Of a stretch of DNA of 64,000 bases, positions 53,968 through 63,799 are shown one piece after another; the first letter of the stretch is position 1; each line of letters opens with the position of its first letter. Location of the stretch: assembly GCF_000518765.1 (NCBI RefSeq), contig NZ_JAEF01000006.1:248001-312000 (forward strand). The letters are read 5' to 3'. The notes beneath the pieces were generated by a model, which ran no database searches, was not told the DNA's origin, and saw only the letters and a program-made list of their open reading frames with translations. Source of the stretch: Ruminococcus flavefaciens ATCC 19208 (GTDB lineage: Bacteria; Bacillota; Clostridia; Oscillospirales; Ruminococcaceae). A program made the position numbers and the translations under genes.

Positions 53968-54942
53968 TTATTCCTGAGAAATTATTTCTTTATAAAATTC
54001 AGAAACGTCTCTGCGCTTATCCTTGGTGTACTGAATAGCTGTTCTTGGATGCTGATTGAAAAGACCTGTGAGCAGATACTGAAGATCATATCCCCATACT
54101 GCACCTTCTTCACGTAATTTATCCATATGCTTCTCGATAAACTGGAATACAGGATATACGTTATATTTTGGATTTTTGAGGAATCCAAGAAGAAGCTCCA
54201 TTGCGCAGTTGCCTGCACCTCTTCCCATTGATGAATATGTTGCGTCGAGCCAGTCTACGCCGTCACCGACAGCTTCGATTGTATTAGCAAAAGCAAGCTG
54301 CTGATTGTTATGAGCATGGATGCCGACCTTTTTGCCGTACTTTTCAGCAAATTCACCGTAAAGATTAGCTATACGAGCGATCTGTTCCGGATATAATGAG
54401 CCGAAGCTGTCAACTATATAAAATACATCAACAGGGGACTGACCAAGGATATCAAGTGCAACCTTCATATCACCTTCCTGAGCATTTGAAATAGCCATGA
54501 TATTACAACTTACTTCATACCCCTTTTTCTTTGCGTCCTCAATCATATCCACAGCAGTTGGGATCTGATGAATATATGTAGCTACACGAATAAGATCTAC
54601 AGGGCTGTTTTCGCGTTCAACGATATCCTGCTTGTAATTACAGCGTCCTACATCAGCCATGATAGCGATCTTAAGATCTGTGTGATTTTCACCGACTATG
54701 GAGCGGATATACTCGTCATCACAGAACTTGCATGGTCCGAAATCCTCTGCCTTGAACATTTCCTTGTCGGCTCTGTAGCCAAATTCCATATAGTCTACGC
54801 CTGCTTTGATATTGGAAAGGTAAAGGTCTCTGACAAATTCGTCACTGAATCTGAAGTCATTAACAAGTCCGCCGTCTCTGAGAGTAGCGTCAACTACTCT
54901 AACATCTGATCTGTAATTCATAAGCTTAGATAACTCTTTCAT
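53968..54942 (-). CDS. HMGL/DRE-TIM aldolase family protein
   Basis: 324 residues. VRVVDATLRDGGLVNDFRFS is the DRE-TIM metal-binding start, followed by GVDYMEFGYR, and KVGIHAHNNQQLAFANTIEA supplies metal histidines. This fits the aldolase part of 4-hydroxy-2-oxovalerate aldolase or related lyases. No dehydrogenase partner is adjacent, and the substrate is unknown. GGAG SD, its own strong promoter, and a 12-base inverted repeat in the leader. Confidence 0.83.
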   Translation of the reverse strand: MKELSKLMNYRSDVRVVDATLRDGGLVNDFRFSDEFVRDLYLSNIKAGVDYMEFGYRADKEMFKAEDFGPCKFCDDEYIRSIVGENHTDLKIAIMADVGRCNYKQDIVERENSPVDLIRVATYIHQIPTAVDMIEDAKKKGYEVSCNIMAISNAQEGDMKVALDILGQSPVDVFYIVDSFGSLYPEQIARIANLYGEFAEKYGKKVGIHAHNNQQLAFANTIEAVGDGVDWLDATYSSMGRGAGNCAMELLLGFLKNPKYNVYPVFQFIEKHMDKLREEGAVWGYDLQYLLTGLFNQHPRTAIQYTKDKRRDVSEFYKEIISQE

Positions 54943-54961
54943 AAAAACTCCTCTTTCTTTT

Positions 54962-54998
54962 ACACTATAAAGCTTTAAGCTGTAACGCTTTAAAGTGT
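54962..54998. repeat. Inverted repeat in the aldolase leader
   Basis: ACACTATAAAGC (54962-54973) and GCTTTAAAGTGT (54987-54998) form twelve-base arms with one mismatch, 13 bases apart. They lie between the promoter and the start codon, so they could act as an operator or an mRNA leader hairpin. Confidence 0.6.
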
Positions 54999-55008
54999 TT
55001 CTACATAT

Positions 55009-55037
55009 AGTATAACATACTTTTTCTTGTTTGTCAA
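55009..55037 (-). promoter_or_regulatory. Sigma-A promoter of the aldolase gene
   Basis: TTGACA (55037-55032), a 17-base spacer and TATACT (55014-55009) on the minus strand, near consensus. Confidence 0.82.
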
Positions 55038-55057
55038 ACGTTTTCTTGAAATTTCTG

Positions 55058-55090
55058 AAAAAAGAGGGCTAAAAATCAGTCCTCTTTTTT
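55058..55090 (-). terminator. Terminator of the CmpB-like gene
   Basis: Stem AAAAAAGAGG / CCTCTTTTTT around a 13-base loop. It overlaps the last codons (Lys-Lys-Lys-Glu-Asp) of the gene. Confidence 0.7.
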
Positions 55091-55912
55091 CTTATATTTC
55101 ATTAAATTAGTCTTTAATTCATTGAATTGATCTTTAAAGTTTTTAGTCTGGTAAATAGTAAGCTTAGGAAAGGCTTTTGAAAGACGTGAGAGTGTGTAGT
55201 TTTTTCCTTCACGAAGCTTTGCATATTTTTTTGCAAGCTCATTGAACTTTTCAAGCTGTTCTGAAGTTTTTTCGTCTAAAGAAGTTTTCTTTTCAATGAC
55301 ATATTCCACACTGTCATAGATTCTTTCACCTGTTTTATCAGATATTTTTCGCATCTCTTTTGAAATACCGTCAAGCAGTTTTAACTTCTTTTTTATGTGG
55401 ACAATAGCAAAAACAGTTATAATCATATCGCTTATAAAGCCTGTAAAGAAAACAACAAGAACAGCTATTCCAATTAAATGCGGTAACTTATCAACGAAAT
55501 TATTTACTGTAGGGTGTATAAGTCTTACAGTTATCAGACAGGCAACACCCCATAGCAAAGAGAATTTAAGGCATATATAGCCTTTAAAATTAAATTTCTC
55601 ACGGGAATAGTCCCACCATTTCTGATCAAAAATTTTTTCAAGCAGAAATCCTGTTATAAGTTCAAGGGCTGTAGTCAGAATAACTGCTCCGAAATAAAGG
55701 ATAAATATATTTTCTTTCAGTGGTTCAAGGGCGTTATAAACTATAATAACTCCGAACCCATAGATAGGACAGTACGGACCATTCAAGAAACCACGGTTTA
55801 TAAATTTTCCGTGTTCCACAGCCTGATATACAACTTCGAGACACCAGCCAAAGAAAGCATATATGACAAAGTAACTCGCAGTTTTATATATCATCAGAGC
55901 AGTTTCATTCAT
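55076..55912 (-). CDS. CmpB-type putative ABC transporter permease
   Basis: 278 residues; four to five membrane helices in the first two thirds, then a charged helical tail. YAFFGWCLEVVYQAVEHGKF, INRGFLNGPYCPIYGFG and WWDYSREKFNFKGYICLKFS are hallmarks of the CmpB family (labelled ABC permease, true role unknown). It lies immediately downstream of the LUD gene (3-base gap) and ends in a terminator. Confidence 0.82.
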   Translation of the reverse strand: MNETALMIYKTASYFVIYAFFGWCLEVVYQAVEHGKFINRGFLNGPYCPIYGFGVIIVYNALEPLKENIFILYFGAVILTTALELITGFLLEKIFDQKWWDYSREKFNFKGYICLKFSLLWGVACLITVRLIHPTVNNFVDKLPHLIGIAVLVVFFTGFISDMIITVFAIVHIKKKLKLLDGISKEMRKISDKTGERIYDSVEYVIEKKTSLDEKTSEQLEKFNELAKKYAKLREGKNYTLSRLSKAFPKLTIYQTKNFKDQFNELKTNLMKYKKKED

Positions 55913-55915
55913 ATT

Positions 55916-56584
55916 TTAGTAGCCAAGCTCCTCTCCAACGATAATTACTTTAATACGTCCTTTATGACGCTGATGTGCAGAGATAAGGTAATTACAGCAA
56001 ATTCTTCCATCGCCTCCGCAGCCGTCTGTAATTTGTCTGTCTGCCTTAGAGAGAGACAAACATTCCCCTTTTTCAGCACAGTATGTCGGACAACTAAGGC
56101 GAACACAGTTTGGGGGAGCGGCTTCTCTTTTTACTCTGATCTCCGCCTCTTCAAGGTTCTTTACTATTTTATTATATCCTGCAATAATTATGACTGATTT
56201 GGGTCCAAAAGCTATTGCAGCTATACGGTTGCTGTTTCCGTCAACATTATAAAGGCAGCCGTCTTCGGTTATGGCATTTGAGCTTGAAATGTATACATCT
56301 GCCGAAAAGGCTTTTATGTAAAGCTCTGCAATCTCCTCAGGAGTCATTTTTGATCTGTCAAGATAATTATAATCGGGAGAGTTAAGAAGCTCCGCTAAAT
56401 TACATTCTGCCATTGTCATTGTGCCGCCGTTTGTTATTACATCCCCTTTTTTTATAAGGTTTTTGACAATATCGGAGACTTTTTTCTTTGTTTCAGCGTA
56501 ATAGAACTCCATATTGTTCTTTTTGAGATTTTCACCGACTTTTGCAATGCGTTTTTCAATTATTGTTTTTTTATTATTATCCAT
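55916..56584 (-). CDS. LUD-domain protein (LutC-like)
   Basis: About 222 residues from ATG 56584 (GGAG SD). A helical start (KTIIEKRIAKVGENLKKNNM), GDVITNGGTMTMAE, VYISSSNAITEDGCLYNVDG and VIIIAGYNKIVKN match the LUD fold of lactate-utilisation proteins. The C-terminus is cysteine-rich (CVRLSCPTYC, CGGDGRICC), possibly a metal or Fe-S site. The partners LutA and LutB are absent here, so lactate use is not implied. Confidence 0.82.
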   Translation of the reverse strand: MDNNKKTIIEKRIAKVGENLKKNNMEFYYAETKKKVSDIVKNLIKKGDVITNGGTMTMAECNLAELLNSPDYNYLDRSKMTPEEIAELYIKAFSADVYISSSNAITEDGCLYNVDGNSNRIAAIAFGPKSVIIIAGYNKIVKNLEEAEIRVKREAAPPNCVRLSCPTYCAEKGECLSLSKADRQITDGCGGDGRICCNYLISAHQRHKGRIKVIIVGEELGY

Positions 56585-56612
56585 TATTATCACTCCGGCT
56601 ATTATAAAATCA

Positions 56613-56640
56613 GTATGCGGGACAAAAATGCCCCGCATAC
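56613..56640 (-). terminator. Possible terminator after hpf
   Basis: Nine-base stem GTATGCGGG / CCCGCATAC with a T-containing loop and a short T4 tail on the minus strand; the weak T-run lowers confidence. Confidence 0.5.
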
Positions 56641-56657
56641 AACATATCAGTTTTTAA

Positions 56658-57185
56658 TTATTCCATATCAGGTTCAAGAACAGCGTAGTTTCCATCATCA
56701 CGCTTATATACAACGTTAATCTGCCCTGAATCTGCATTTGTGAACATGAAGAACTCGTGGCTGAGCATATTCATCTGAAGAATAGCTTCATCAATATCCA
56801 TAGGTCTCATCTTGAATTTCTTATGCTTGATTACTTCATAATCAACTGTTTCGGGTACAGGATAAGCAAACGCCTCCTTGAAAGCTGTATCCTTGAGTTT
56901 CTTCTCTACTTTTGTCTTATTCTTGCGGATCTGTCTTATTATCTTGTCGATCGCATCATCAAGAGCTACATATTTGTCTTCAGCAGAACGCTCTGCGCGG
57001 AATATAATACTGTTGTATTTAACAGTAAGCTCAAGGATAATCTGAGTCTTGATCTCAGAAATAACGATCTTAGCGTCAGCTTCATCTCCAAAGAACTTAC
57101 CGAGACGAGAATCGATCCTTTTCTCAGCATATTCAGTAAAGTTAGTAGGGATCTGCATTTTTTTAGCTGTGATAGTTGTTTTCAT
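56658..57185 (-). CDS. hpf: Ribosome hibernation promoting factor, long form
   Basis: About 175 residues. The N-terminal HPF fold (TTITAKKMQIPTNFTEYAE, RIDSRLGKFF, FRAERSAEDKYVALDDAI) occludes the decoding centre. The C-terminal domain (KMRPMDIDEAILQMNMLSHE, FFMFTNADSG, VVYKRDDGNYAVLEP) dimerises 70S into 100S particles. Start ATG 57185 after AAAGGAGG. Its promoter is overlaid by an inverted repeat, suggesting growth- or stress-linked control. Confidence 0.95.
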   Translation of the reverse strand: MKTTITAKKMQIPTNFTEYAEKRIDSRLGKFFGDEADAKIVISEIKTQIILELTVKYNSIIFRAERSAEDKYVALDDAIDKIIRQIRKNKTKVEKKLKDTAFKEAFAYPVPETVDYEVIKHKKFKMRPMDIDEAILQMNMLSHEFFMFTNADSGQINVVYKRDDGNYAVLEPDME

Positions 57186-57226
57186 ATTGGTCCTCCTTTG
57201 CGCCTTGCTCAAAGCAAAGCATTTCT

Positions 57227-57248
57227 TTATGGTTATATTATACCATAA
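57227..57248. promoter_or_regulatory. Inverted repeat over the hpf -10 element
   Basis: TTATGGT (57227-57233) and ACCATAA (57242-57248), eight bases apart, bracket the -10. Possible operator. Confidence 0.45.
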
Positions 57249-57265
57249 CTTCTGTGGAGATACAA
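57237..57265 (-). promoter_or_regulatory. Promoter of hpf
   Basis: TTGTAT (57265-57260), a 17-base spacer and TATAAT (57242-57237) with TGG before the -10, on the minus strand. Confidence 0.72.
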
Positions 57266-57327
57266 GAGAATTTTATTAATTTTGTTTAAATGCACAAAGG
57301 TTATCCTTTTATTTGTTTAATATGACA

Positions 57328-58689
57328 TCAGAAATTGTTTTTTAAATTATCGAGCAGTACCTGCGCAATATTTTCAGTTGTCAGCCAGCCGCTGTCTTTA
57401 TCCTCAATAAGAATACAGAATGCAATAGGGAATGATGGGTCATCAACAAAGCCGACAAGCAGTGAATTTTCTTTTGCCCCCTCCTGAACCTGAGCTGTAC
57501 CGCTTTTTACTCCAATATTATATCCTGATATGAGATAAGAATATCTGTCAGCACCATTTGTGAGCATGATCTGTTTAACACCTGAGGCTGTATTCTCGGA
57601 GAAAAGCTTATCACTGTATTTTGTTTTAGCTTTTTCCTTTACTGTACCGCGAGTATTTGTTACATGATCAATAAAGTAAGGCATTGTCATTCTGCCTGTT
57701 TCATTTGCGATGGCACTTTCCCACATCATGAGCTGTATAGGGCTTACAAGAGTGTCGCCCTGACCGATACAGCCCCATTGAGTTTTAAATTCCAGAGGAT
57801 TTTCAAGTGTTGTAGAAGCTGTTGCGCACTGGATACCGTCTATATCAAGATATTTTGGCTTGTCGCCGTTAAGAACGTATCCAAGCTTTTCATACTGCTT
57901 TTTCAACCTTTCAAATGGAAGGTCGGTATCTTCGATAAGTTGAGCAAAGAAAGGGTTACAGCTGTTTTCAAAGGCTTCCTGAATATTCTGAGTTCCGTGA
58001 CCGTAAGCGTTATGGCAGTCAATTTCTCCACCTGTCTGATTGAGGTATTTTCCTGTACAGGTATAGCTCTTTGAATAAAGAAGTCCGCTTCCCATTATCT
58101 CAAGAGCAGAAATTACTGTAGAGACCTTCTGAGTAGAACCCGGAACGGTTCCGTATAGATTTTTTGAAAGAAGCGTAGCCGATTCAAAACTCTGGATATT
58201 ATCGTATCCTTTTGTTACGTCAAGAGAGGGGAGGCTTGTACAAACAAGCATCTCACCCGTTTTGTAGTTATAAGCTGATACACAGCCCTTCATATAACCG
58301 TATGCGTCAAATACAGCGCGGTTTGCAGCATGGTCAAGAGTCGTATATATAGCTGCTTTGCCGCCGTCTTTTAGTAATCCGTCGGAGAAATTATAGTTGT
58401 TGAGCTTTTCAAGATTTCTGGCAACAAGAGTGTTGTCCATTTGTCCCTTTTCATCACCGATAATATTTCCGACATCAATGAAGTAATTGTCAGGGTAAGA
58501 GCCTTTTCCTGTACCGTCATATAGTACATCACCCTTCCTGTCGTATACATAGCCGAGCTGAAGCTGATCGGAATTCATCATATAAAATGATGACTCATGT
58601 ATTATTTTTAAAACAAGTATTGCCATTCCTATAATAAACAGAAGGATAATGAGACTTGTAACGCGCTGGGTTCTTTTTATACTTTTCAT
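57328..58689 (-). CDS. Class B penicillin-binding protein (PbpA/FtsI-like transpeptidase)
   Basis: About 453 residues. A basic N-terminus, one membrane helix (about 12-34), a short non-catalytic region, then the transpeptidase with SxxK in PGSTQKV, SxN in ENSCNPF and KSGTA in GVKSGTAQV. It is smaller than FtsI/PBP2, like the PbpA partner of SEDS proteins. Start ATG 58689 overlaps the ftsW-like stop (ATGA). It follows the FHA and FtsW/RodA genes in one operon. Confidence 0.92.
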   Translation of the reverse strand: MKSIKRTQRVTSLIILLFIIGMAILVLKIIHESSFYMMNSDQLQLGYVYDRKGDVLYDGTGKGSYPDNYFIDVGNIIGDEKGQMDNTLVARNLEKLNNYNFSDGLLKDGGKAAIYTTLDHAANRAVFDAYGYMKGCVSAYNYKTGEMLVCTSLPSLDVTKGYDNIQSFESATLLSKNLYGTVPGSTQKVSTVISALEIMGSGLLYSKSYTCTGKYLNQTGGEIDCHNAYGHGTQNIQEAFENSCNPFFAQLIEDTDLPFERLKKQYEKLGYVLNGDKPKYLDIDGIQCATASTTLENPLEFKTQWGCIGQGDTLVSPIQLMMWESAIANETGRMTMPYFIDHVTNTRGTVKEKAKTKYSDKLFSENTASGVKQIMLTNGADRYSYLISGYNIGVKSGTAQVQEGAKENSLLVGFVDDPSFPIAFCILIEDKDSGWLTTENIAQVLLDNLKNNF

Positions 58690-59996
58690 TCCTTCCACCT
58701 CCATGCAGGCACAGCTTCTTCCTGTTTTTTTGATTTAGACTTAGACTTTGATCTATGCTCATTAAAAACAGGGGACTGTCCTGCTGTTAGCATACCTGTC
58801 ATAAAACCGCTTACTAAAAGCGAGCTTCCTCCTGATGAGATGAATGGTATAGTAACACCTGTAAATGGTATAAGGTTACATGAACCGAATATATTAAGAG
58901 CCATTTGCACAATAAAGGCAGCGCAAATACATGATGACATAGTGGCGTGATAGTATGATCTTGTTGGATTGATAAGAGGTACAGCAGTGATGATAAGAAT
59001 AGTAAGAACCATCATAAGTGCGAATAAAAGTCCCCACTCCTCACTTACTGTAGCAAAAACTATATCATTATCATATGCAAAAATATTTGAAAGGTAACCT
59101 CTTCCTGGACCAACTCCGAACCAACCTCCGTTAGCGATGGCAATGAGAGCTTGTGACTGCTGATATCCGTCACCCGTTTTATCGCTCCATATATCGACGT
59201 GCAGACGATGCTGTACGTATTCGGGAGCATACTTCAGACCAATAAGCAGGAATACGACTATTATTGCTATAACAGCAACAAGCTTTTTCTTTGAAAACTT
59301 AGCTTTCGGATAGCATATTCTAAGTATGAAACCGACACAGTATATACTTATAAATGTTGGTAGGCTGCCGTAATCATGTGATTTGACCTGAACAAGGCAT
59401 ATAGCCGCCATAATACAGAAAAGAGCAATGTTTTCATATACAACGTTAAAGATAAGTATCTTGTGTTTTTTCTGCTGGTCGGCAATTGAAGTTGCACAGG
59501 CAAGTACAAAAAGAGGTTTTATAAATTCTGAGGGCTGCAATGTAAATGAACCTATTCTTATCCACATATCGTGTTTTGCAAAATATACGATAAGAACCAG
59601 AAGCAGCAGTAAGCCTATACCGCCATAGATATATTTTTTATTTGACTGTAGTATCTTATGGTTTTTGCAAAGAATATATCCGCATTTGCTTGCTGCAAGA
59701 CAGATAATACAGGTAATATAATGCTTTATATTGAATTTACATATAAAACATGACTGGAAGATAACACTCATGTTCAGTATAAGTATCAGAAGAAAATCGA
59801 GAACATATGACATTTGCTTAAAGAACAGAATGACTACAAAAAAAGCAATGTCAAGTATGATCACAGCAGCACCGAGAACAGCTATATCCCGCGTTTCTGA
59901 AAAATTTCCGTTGAACCATATATTTACCAGCATCGCAGAATGGGCAAAAATAACAAATATGCATGAAAAAATATATGCTACTGGGTTAGCGTACAC
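58686..59996 (-). CDS. FtsW/RodA/SpoVE family SEDS glycosyltransferase
   Basis: 436 residues with about ten membrane helices. SEDS signatures: a Lys/Asp-flanked QPSEFIKPLFVL, YAPEYVQHRLHVDIW, GWFGVGPGRGYLSNI, FATVSEEWGLLFA, and the C-terminal FTGVTIPFISSGGSSLL. It polymerises glycan chains from lipid II with its partner class B PBP immediately downstream. Starts at GTG 59996 inside the FHA gene. Which of FtsW, RodA or SpoVE it replaces cannot be told from sequence alone. Confidence 0.93.
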   Translation of the reverse strand: MYANPVAYIFSCIFVIFAHSAMLVNIWFNGNFSETRDIAVLGAAVIILDIAFFVVILFFKQMSYVLDFLLILILNMSVIFQSCFICKFNIKHYITCIICLAASKCGYILCKNHKILQSNKKYIYGGIGLLLLLVLIVYFAKHDMWIRIGSFTLQPSEFIKPLFVLACATSIADQQKKHKILIFNVVYENIALFCIMAAICLVQVKSHDYGSLPTFISIYCVGFILRICYPKAKFSKKKLVAVIAIIVVFLLIGLKYAPEYVQHRLHVDIWSDKTGDGYQQSQALIAIANGGWFGVGPGRGYLSNIFAYDNDIVFATVSEEWGLLFALMMVLTILIITAVPLINPTRSYYHATMSSCICAAFIVQMALNIFGSCNLIPFTGVTIPFISSGGSSLLVSGFMTGMLTAGQSPVFNEHRSKSKSKSKKQEEAVPAWRWKE

Positions 59997-60405
59997 GTTC
60001 CTGCCTCCTTTTTCTGAATATCAAGCGGCGATTTCCAAGCTTGATAACGTCGTTTTCATGAAGAATGATCTCATGTATCAGATTGCCGTTTACAAAAACA
60101 CCTGATTTTGAACCGATATCCTTAATAGTCCATATACCGTTTGAAACAGTAAGCATTGCATGATAACGTGATACAGAAAGATCAGGTAGACGTATATCAG
60201 CTGATGCGTGACGACCTATAAGTACTTCATCACAGCCGAGATCATATATTTTGTCCTGCTCGGCAAGCTCCATATCATGTGCAAGCTCATGCCAGTTCTT
60301 TTTAGATGATCTTTTTTCGCAATAGGCTGTTATTACAAGAACAAAAATACATATATCAAGTGCAGTAATTGCAGCAGCACACAATATTATATTCAGAGAA
60401 TTCAA
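59986..60405 (-). CDS. FHA-domain membrane protein
   Basis: 139 residues: a membrane helix at about 5-27, then a forkhead-associated domain with VLIGRHASADIRLPDLSVSR, YHAMLTV and IGSKSGVFVNGNLIH, the phospho-Thr-binding Arg/Ser/Asn set. Start TTG with SD GGAGGTG. First gene of the FHA-FtsW-PBP operon, the order seen in Actinobacteria and Clostridia. No Ser/Thr kinase is in this window. Confidence 0.88.
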   Translation of the reverse strand: MNSLNIILCAAAITALDICIFVLVITAYCEKRSSKKNWHELAHDMELAEQDKIYDLGCDEVLIGRHASADIRLPDLSVSRYHAMLTVSNGIWTIKDIGSKSGVFVNGNLIHEIILHENDVIKLGNRRLIFRKRRQERVR

Positions 60406-60438
60406 GCGAACACCTCCATAAAATAAATATACTGTTTA

Positions 60439-60467
60439 ATTATAACACAAAAAGTTAAGAAATGCAA
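60439..60467 (-). promoter_or_regulatory. Promoter of the FHA-FtsW-PBP operon
   Basis: TTGCAT (60467-60462), a 17-base spacer and TATAAT (60444-60439), with TGT before the -10, on the minus strand. Confidence 0.75.
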
Positions 60468-60496
60468 TGTGTATAATATATTTGTATGACAGCATT

Positions 60497-60524
60497 AAAA
60501 ATCCCGAAGAAAACTCTTCGGGAT
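60497..60524 (-). terminator. Terminator of ftsH
   Basis: Ten-base perfect stem ATCCCGAAGA / TCTTCGGGAT around a four-base loop, with T4 on the minus strand. Confidence 0.82.
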
Positions 60525-60530
60525 CTTATT

Positions 60531-62441
60531 TTAGATTTCAGTATTTTCTTCGTGTGTTTTTGATGCTGTATCAATTACTTCACTCTCATAAAGTACAGAT
60601 TCTGGGATTTCGCCGCGCATAAGCTTTTCAAAATCATCGCCGTCGATCTTCTCATATTTAAGAAGATACTTAGCAAGGAAATGCATCTTATCCGAGTGTG
60701 CTTTGATGAGCTCTGTACACTCACTGTAAGCCTGTTCAATAATAGCACGTACTTCTTCATCAATCTGAGCTGCTACAGCTTCGCTGTAGTTTCTTGTATG
60801 ACCGTAATCCTTACCAAGGAATACTTCATCATTATCAGAACCGTAAACAACAGTACCTATTTTCTTGGAAAAGCCGTATCTTGTGACCATATTACGTGCA
60901 GTTGCTGTAGCGCGTTCAATATCATTTGAAGCACCTGTACATATGTCATCTATGAAGAGTTCCTCAGCAACACGGCCGCCAAGAAGCATTACGATACTTT
61001 CACGCATCTGATTTCTTGAAACGTGCATATCATCGTTGTCAGGTCTTGTAACTGTAAGACCCGCTGCCATACCACGCTGGATAATCGTTACCTGATGAAC
61101 CTTATCCTGAGTTTTGAGATTATATGCAGCAACAGCATGACCAGCTTCGTGATAAGCAGTTACCAGCTTGTCATGCTCGGTAACGATTCTTGACTTCTTT
61201 TCAGGACCTGCAATTACCTTCATAGTAGCTTCTTCGATATCTGCCTCTGTAATAGCAAGGCGGTTGTTTCTTGCAGCAAGGAGAGCAGCTTCATTCAGGA
61301 CATTTTCAAGATCCGCACCTGTAAAGCCCTGAGTTGTTCTTGCGATAGTCTTGATATTTACATCAGGACCAAGAGGCTTGTTTTTTGCATGAACCTGAAG
61401 GATCTCTTCTCTGCCCTTTACGTCGGGATATCCTACAACGATCTGTCTGTCGAATCTGCCCGGTCTGAGAAGAGCAGGATCGAGGATATCTCTTCTGTTA
61501 GTAGCAGCAATAACGATTACGCTCTCATTTCCTGTGAAACCGTCCATTTCAACGAGAAGCTGGTTAAGTGTCTGCTCACGCTCATCGTGACCGCCTCCGA
61601 GACCTGCGCCTCTGTGACGACCTACAGCATCAATTTCATCAATGAATATTATTGCGGGAGCGTGTTTTTTTGCCTGTTCAAAAAGATCTCTTACTCTTGA
61701 AGCACCGACACCAACAAACATTTCAACGAAATCAGAACCCGAAATAGGGAAGAACGGGCATCCCGCCTCGCCTGCAACAGCTCTTGCAAGAAGAGTTTTA
61801 CCGGTACCTGGAGGGCCTAACAGAAGCACACCCTTAGGTACTTTAGCACCAAGATCGGTGTATTTCTTTGGATTTTTTAGGTAGTCAACGATCTCAACAA
61901 GCTCCTGTTTTTCTTCATCAGCACCTGCAACGTCCTTGAAAGTAGCTTTTCTTGCACTTGCACTGCTTTTCAGATTTGCCTTCCCGAAGCTTGTATATTT
62001 ACTGCCTCCGCCGCTTTGCTTCATCATGAAATAAAGGATAGCAACACCAAGGAGTATTGTAAGGATAACAGGTATCAATGAATAAAGCCATGTTCTATCG
62101 GTTATCTTGATAAAGTCCTGTTCAAGTGTCTTATTTTCTTCAGCGTGATATTCATTATATTCTTTACGATAATCCTTGGTATCTTCAAGGAATATATTTA
62201 CATTTGGAACGGTGTAGTGTTTATCTTTTTCCTGATCTTCAATTCTATAAGTCAGTTCACCTGTTCCGAGGTCCAGTTCATAGCTCGATACCTGATAATT
62301 ATCGAAAAGGCTAATGATTTCGGAATACTGAGTTTTGTTGCTTGTGGAATTAAGTCTTGAGCTTACATAGATAAGCAGAAAGACAGCTGCAATTATGAGC
62401 ATGAGATAGGTAAAAATACCTTTGCTTTTCTTTGGTGTCAA
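60531..62441 (-). CDS. ftsH: ATP-dependent zinc metalloprotease FtsH
   Basis: 636-residue membrane AAA protease. Two N-terminal helices flank a short extracytoplasmic domain. Walker [17 protein letters not shown], the pore motif FVG in [11 protein letters not shown], Walker [12 protein letters not shown], the SRH region ending LRPGRFDRQ, and the zinc site HEAGHA follow. The frame is open to 62501, but the SD GGAGAGGA at about 62453-62446 places the start at TTG 62441 ([10 protein letters not shown]). It follows tilS by 17 bases, a conserved order. Confidence 0.96.
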   Translation of the reverse strand: MTPKKSKGIFTYLMLIIAAVFLLIYVSSRLNSTSNKTQYSEIISLFDNYQVSSYELDLGTGELTYRIEDQEKDKHYTVPNVNIFLEDTKDYRKEYNEYHAEENKTLEQDFIKITDRTWLYSLIPVILTILLGVAILYFMMKQSGGGSKYTSFGKANLKSSASARKATFKDVAGADEEKQELVEIVDYLKNPKKYTDLGAKVPKGVLLLGPPGTGKTLLARAVAGEAGCPFFPISGSDFVEMFVGVGASRVRDLFEQAKKHAPAIIFIDEIDAVGRHRGAGLGGGHDEREQTLNQLLVEMDGFTGNESVIVIAATNRRDILDPALLRPGRFDRQIVVGYPDVKGREEILQVHAKNKPLGPDVNIKTIARTTQGFTGADLENVLNEAALLAARNNRLAITEADIEEATMKVIAGPEKKSRIVTEHDKLVTAYHEAGHAVAAYNLKTQDKVHQVTIIQRGMAAGLTVTRPDNDDMHVSRNQMRESIVMLLGGRVAEELFIDDICTGASNDIERATATARNMVTRYGFSKKIGTVVYGSDNDEVFLGKDYGHTRNYSEAVAAQIDEEVRAIIEQAYSECTELIKAHSDKMHFLAKYLLKYEKIDGDDFEKLMRGEIPESVLYESEVIDTASKTHEENTEI

Positions 62442-62458
62442 ATTATCCTCTCCATTTC

Positions 62459-63799
62459 TTACGATCGTATAAATGAAATTTTTAAAAACCTGACTGTACA
62501 TGTATCGGCGGCAATACGACCTGCAATACCGATTTTTTCAGCAAGGATCGTTCCACATTCGTCTTCCATGAATAGAAGATCCGAACGTTCCTCAGCAGGA
62601 ATTTTTTCATTTATCAGCTTTTTGACGGAAGAAGTAAAATCTCGTCCTTTAAGTTTTATCTTATCCCCGAACTTTCTTGTCCGCACAATAAGCCTTCCTC
62701 TTATTTTATCATAATCAGCAACATAAAATGTGGATTTTTTATGAACGACTTCAAATTTCTTCAAATTATCACATTCCAAAATCTCACATCTTACAGTGCA
62801 GTTACCGATAAATATATCTTTACCAATGACTATTTCAGCCGAAATAGTTTCCTTCGGGATATTTTTTATAACTTTAAGCTCAAAAATATCATTGCCGCTT
62901 TCAAGAAAAAATGAACCGGAAATATTTATTTTTCCGCCTTTAAGTAAAATATCATCAGCTTCTTCAAGTCTGCTGAATGAATAGGGAAGCTGATTATCAG
63001 CAAGCAGTCGGGAAATACATCGTTTTCTGATTACTGCATCGTATTTACCCAGTCCGAAAAATTTATTGCCTCTTCTGCATTTGTCTTCGGCTTCGGAGAC
63101 GATTTTTTCGATAAACTCATTTTCTTCCCTAAGATTGCTTATTGTATTTACTGAAGTTTCATTTACTGATTGATTTATCTCTGACAGCAGCGGAACTACC
63201 TTATGTCTTATCTTATTTCTTGTATAATTATCTGACAGGTTTGTACTGTCGGTTACATATGAATGTTCATGTGTCGCAAGATATTCTTCGATCTCCTGAC
63301 GTGTAACAGTTAGCAGCGGTCTGACTATATTTCCGCGTTTCACAGGTATGCCTGAAAGACCTTTTACGCCTGTACCGCGTGATAAGTTCAGAATAACCGT
63401 TTCAAGATTGTCATTGGCGTTATGGGCTGTTGCAAGCTGTTTCCCTTTTGAATTTTCTTCAAATATTTTATATCTGAGCTTTCTTGCAGCTTCCTCAACT
63501 GAGATGCCTTCAGCAGCGGAAAGTCCTTTAACATCGCAAGATACAGCCTTAAACGGAATATCTAACCTCTGACACAGTTCACGGCAGAACTGCTCATCTC
63601 TGTCACTTTCTTTTCCGCGTAGACAGTGATTTACGTGTACTGCTTCAACGCTGATCCCAAGTTTTGCCTTTAACTCATTCAAGACCAAAAGTAGTGTAAC
63701 ACTGTCAGCTCCGCCTGATAATCCGCACACAACGGTATCACCACGTGTAAGCAGCTGGTTTTTTAAAATAAAATCGTAAACCTTAGTTAACATATTCAT
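62459..63799 (-). CDS. tilS: tRNA(Ile)-lysidine synthase
   Basis: 446 residues. Modifies C34 of the CAU anticodon so that tRNA(Ile2) reads AUA. PP-loop [41 protein letters not shown] and [12 protein letters not shown] are family signatures, followed by the TilS C-terminal domains. ATG 63799 overlaps the dnaB stop (ATGA); ATG 63793 is an alternative. Followed by ftsH. Confidence 0.95.
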   Translation of the reverse strand: MNMLTKVYDFILKNQLLTRGDTVVCGLSGGADSVTLLLVLNELKAKLGISVEAVHVNHCLRGKESDRDEQFCRELCQRLDIPFKAVSCDVKGLSAAEGISVEEAARKLRYKIFEENSKGKQLATAHNANDNLETVILNLSRGTGVKGLSGIPVKRGNIVRPLLTVTRQEIEEYLATHEHSYVTDSTNLSDNYTRNKIRHKVVPLLSEINQSVNETSVNTISNLREENEFIEKIVSEAEDKCRRGNKFFGLGKYDAVIRKRCISRLLADNQLPYSFSRLEEADDILLKGGKINISGSFFLESGNDIFELKVIKNIPKETISAEIVIGKDIFIGNCTVRCEILECDNLKKFEVVHKKSTFYVADYDKIRGRLIVRTRKFGDKIKLKGRDFTSSVKKLINEKIPAEERSDLLFMEDECGTILAEKIGIAGRIAADTCTVRFLKISFIRS

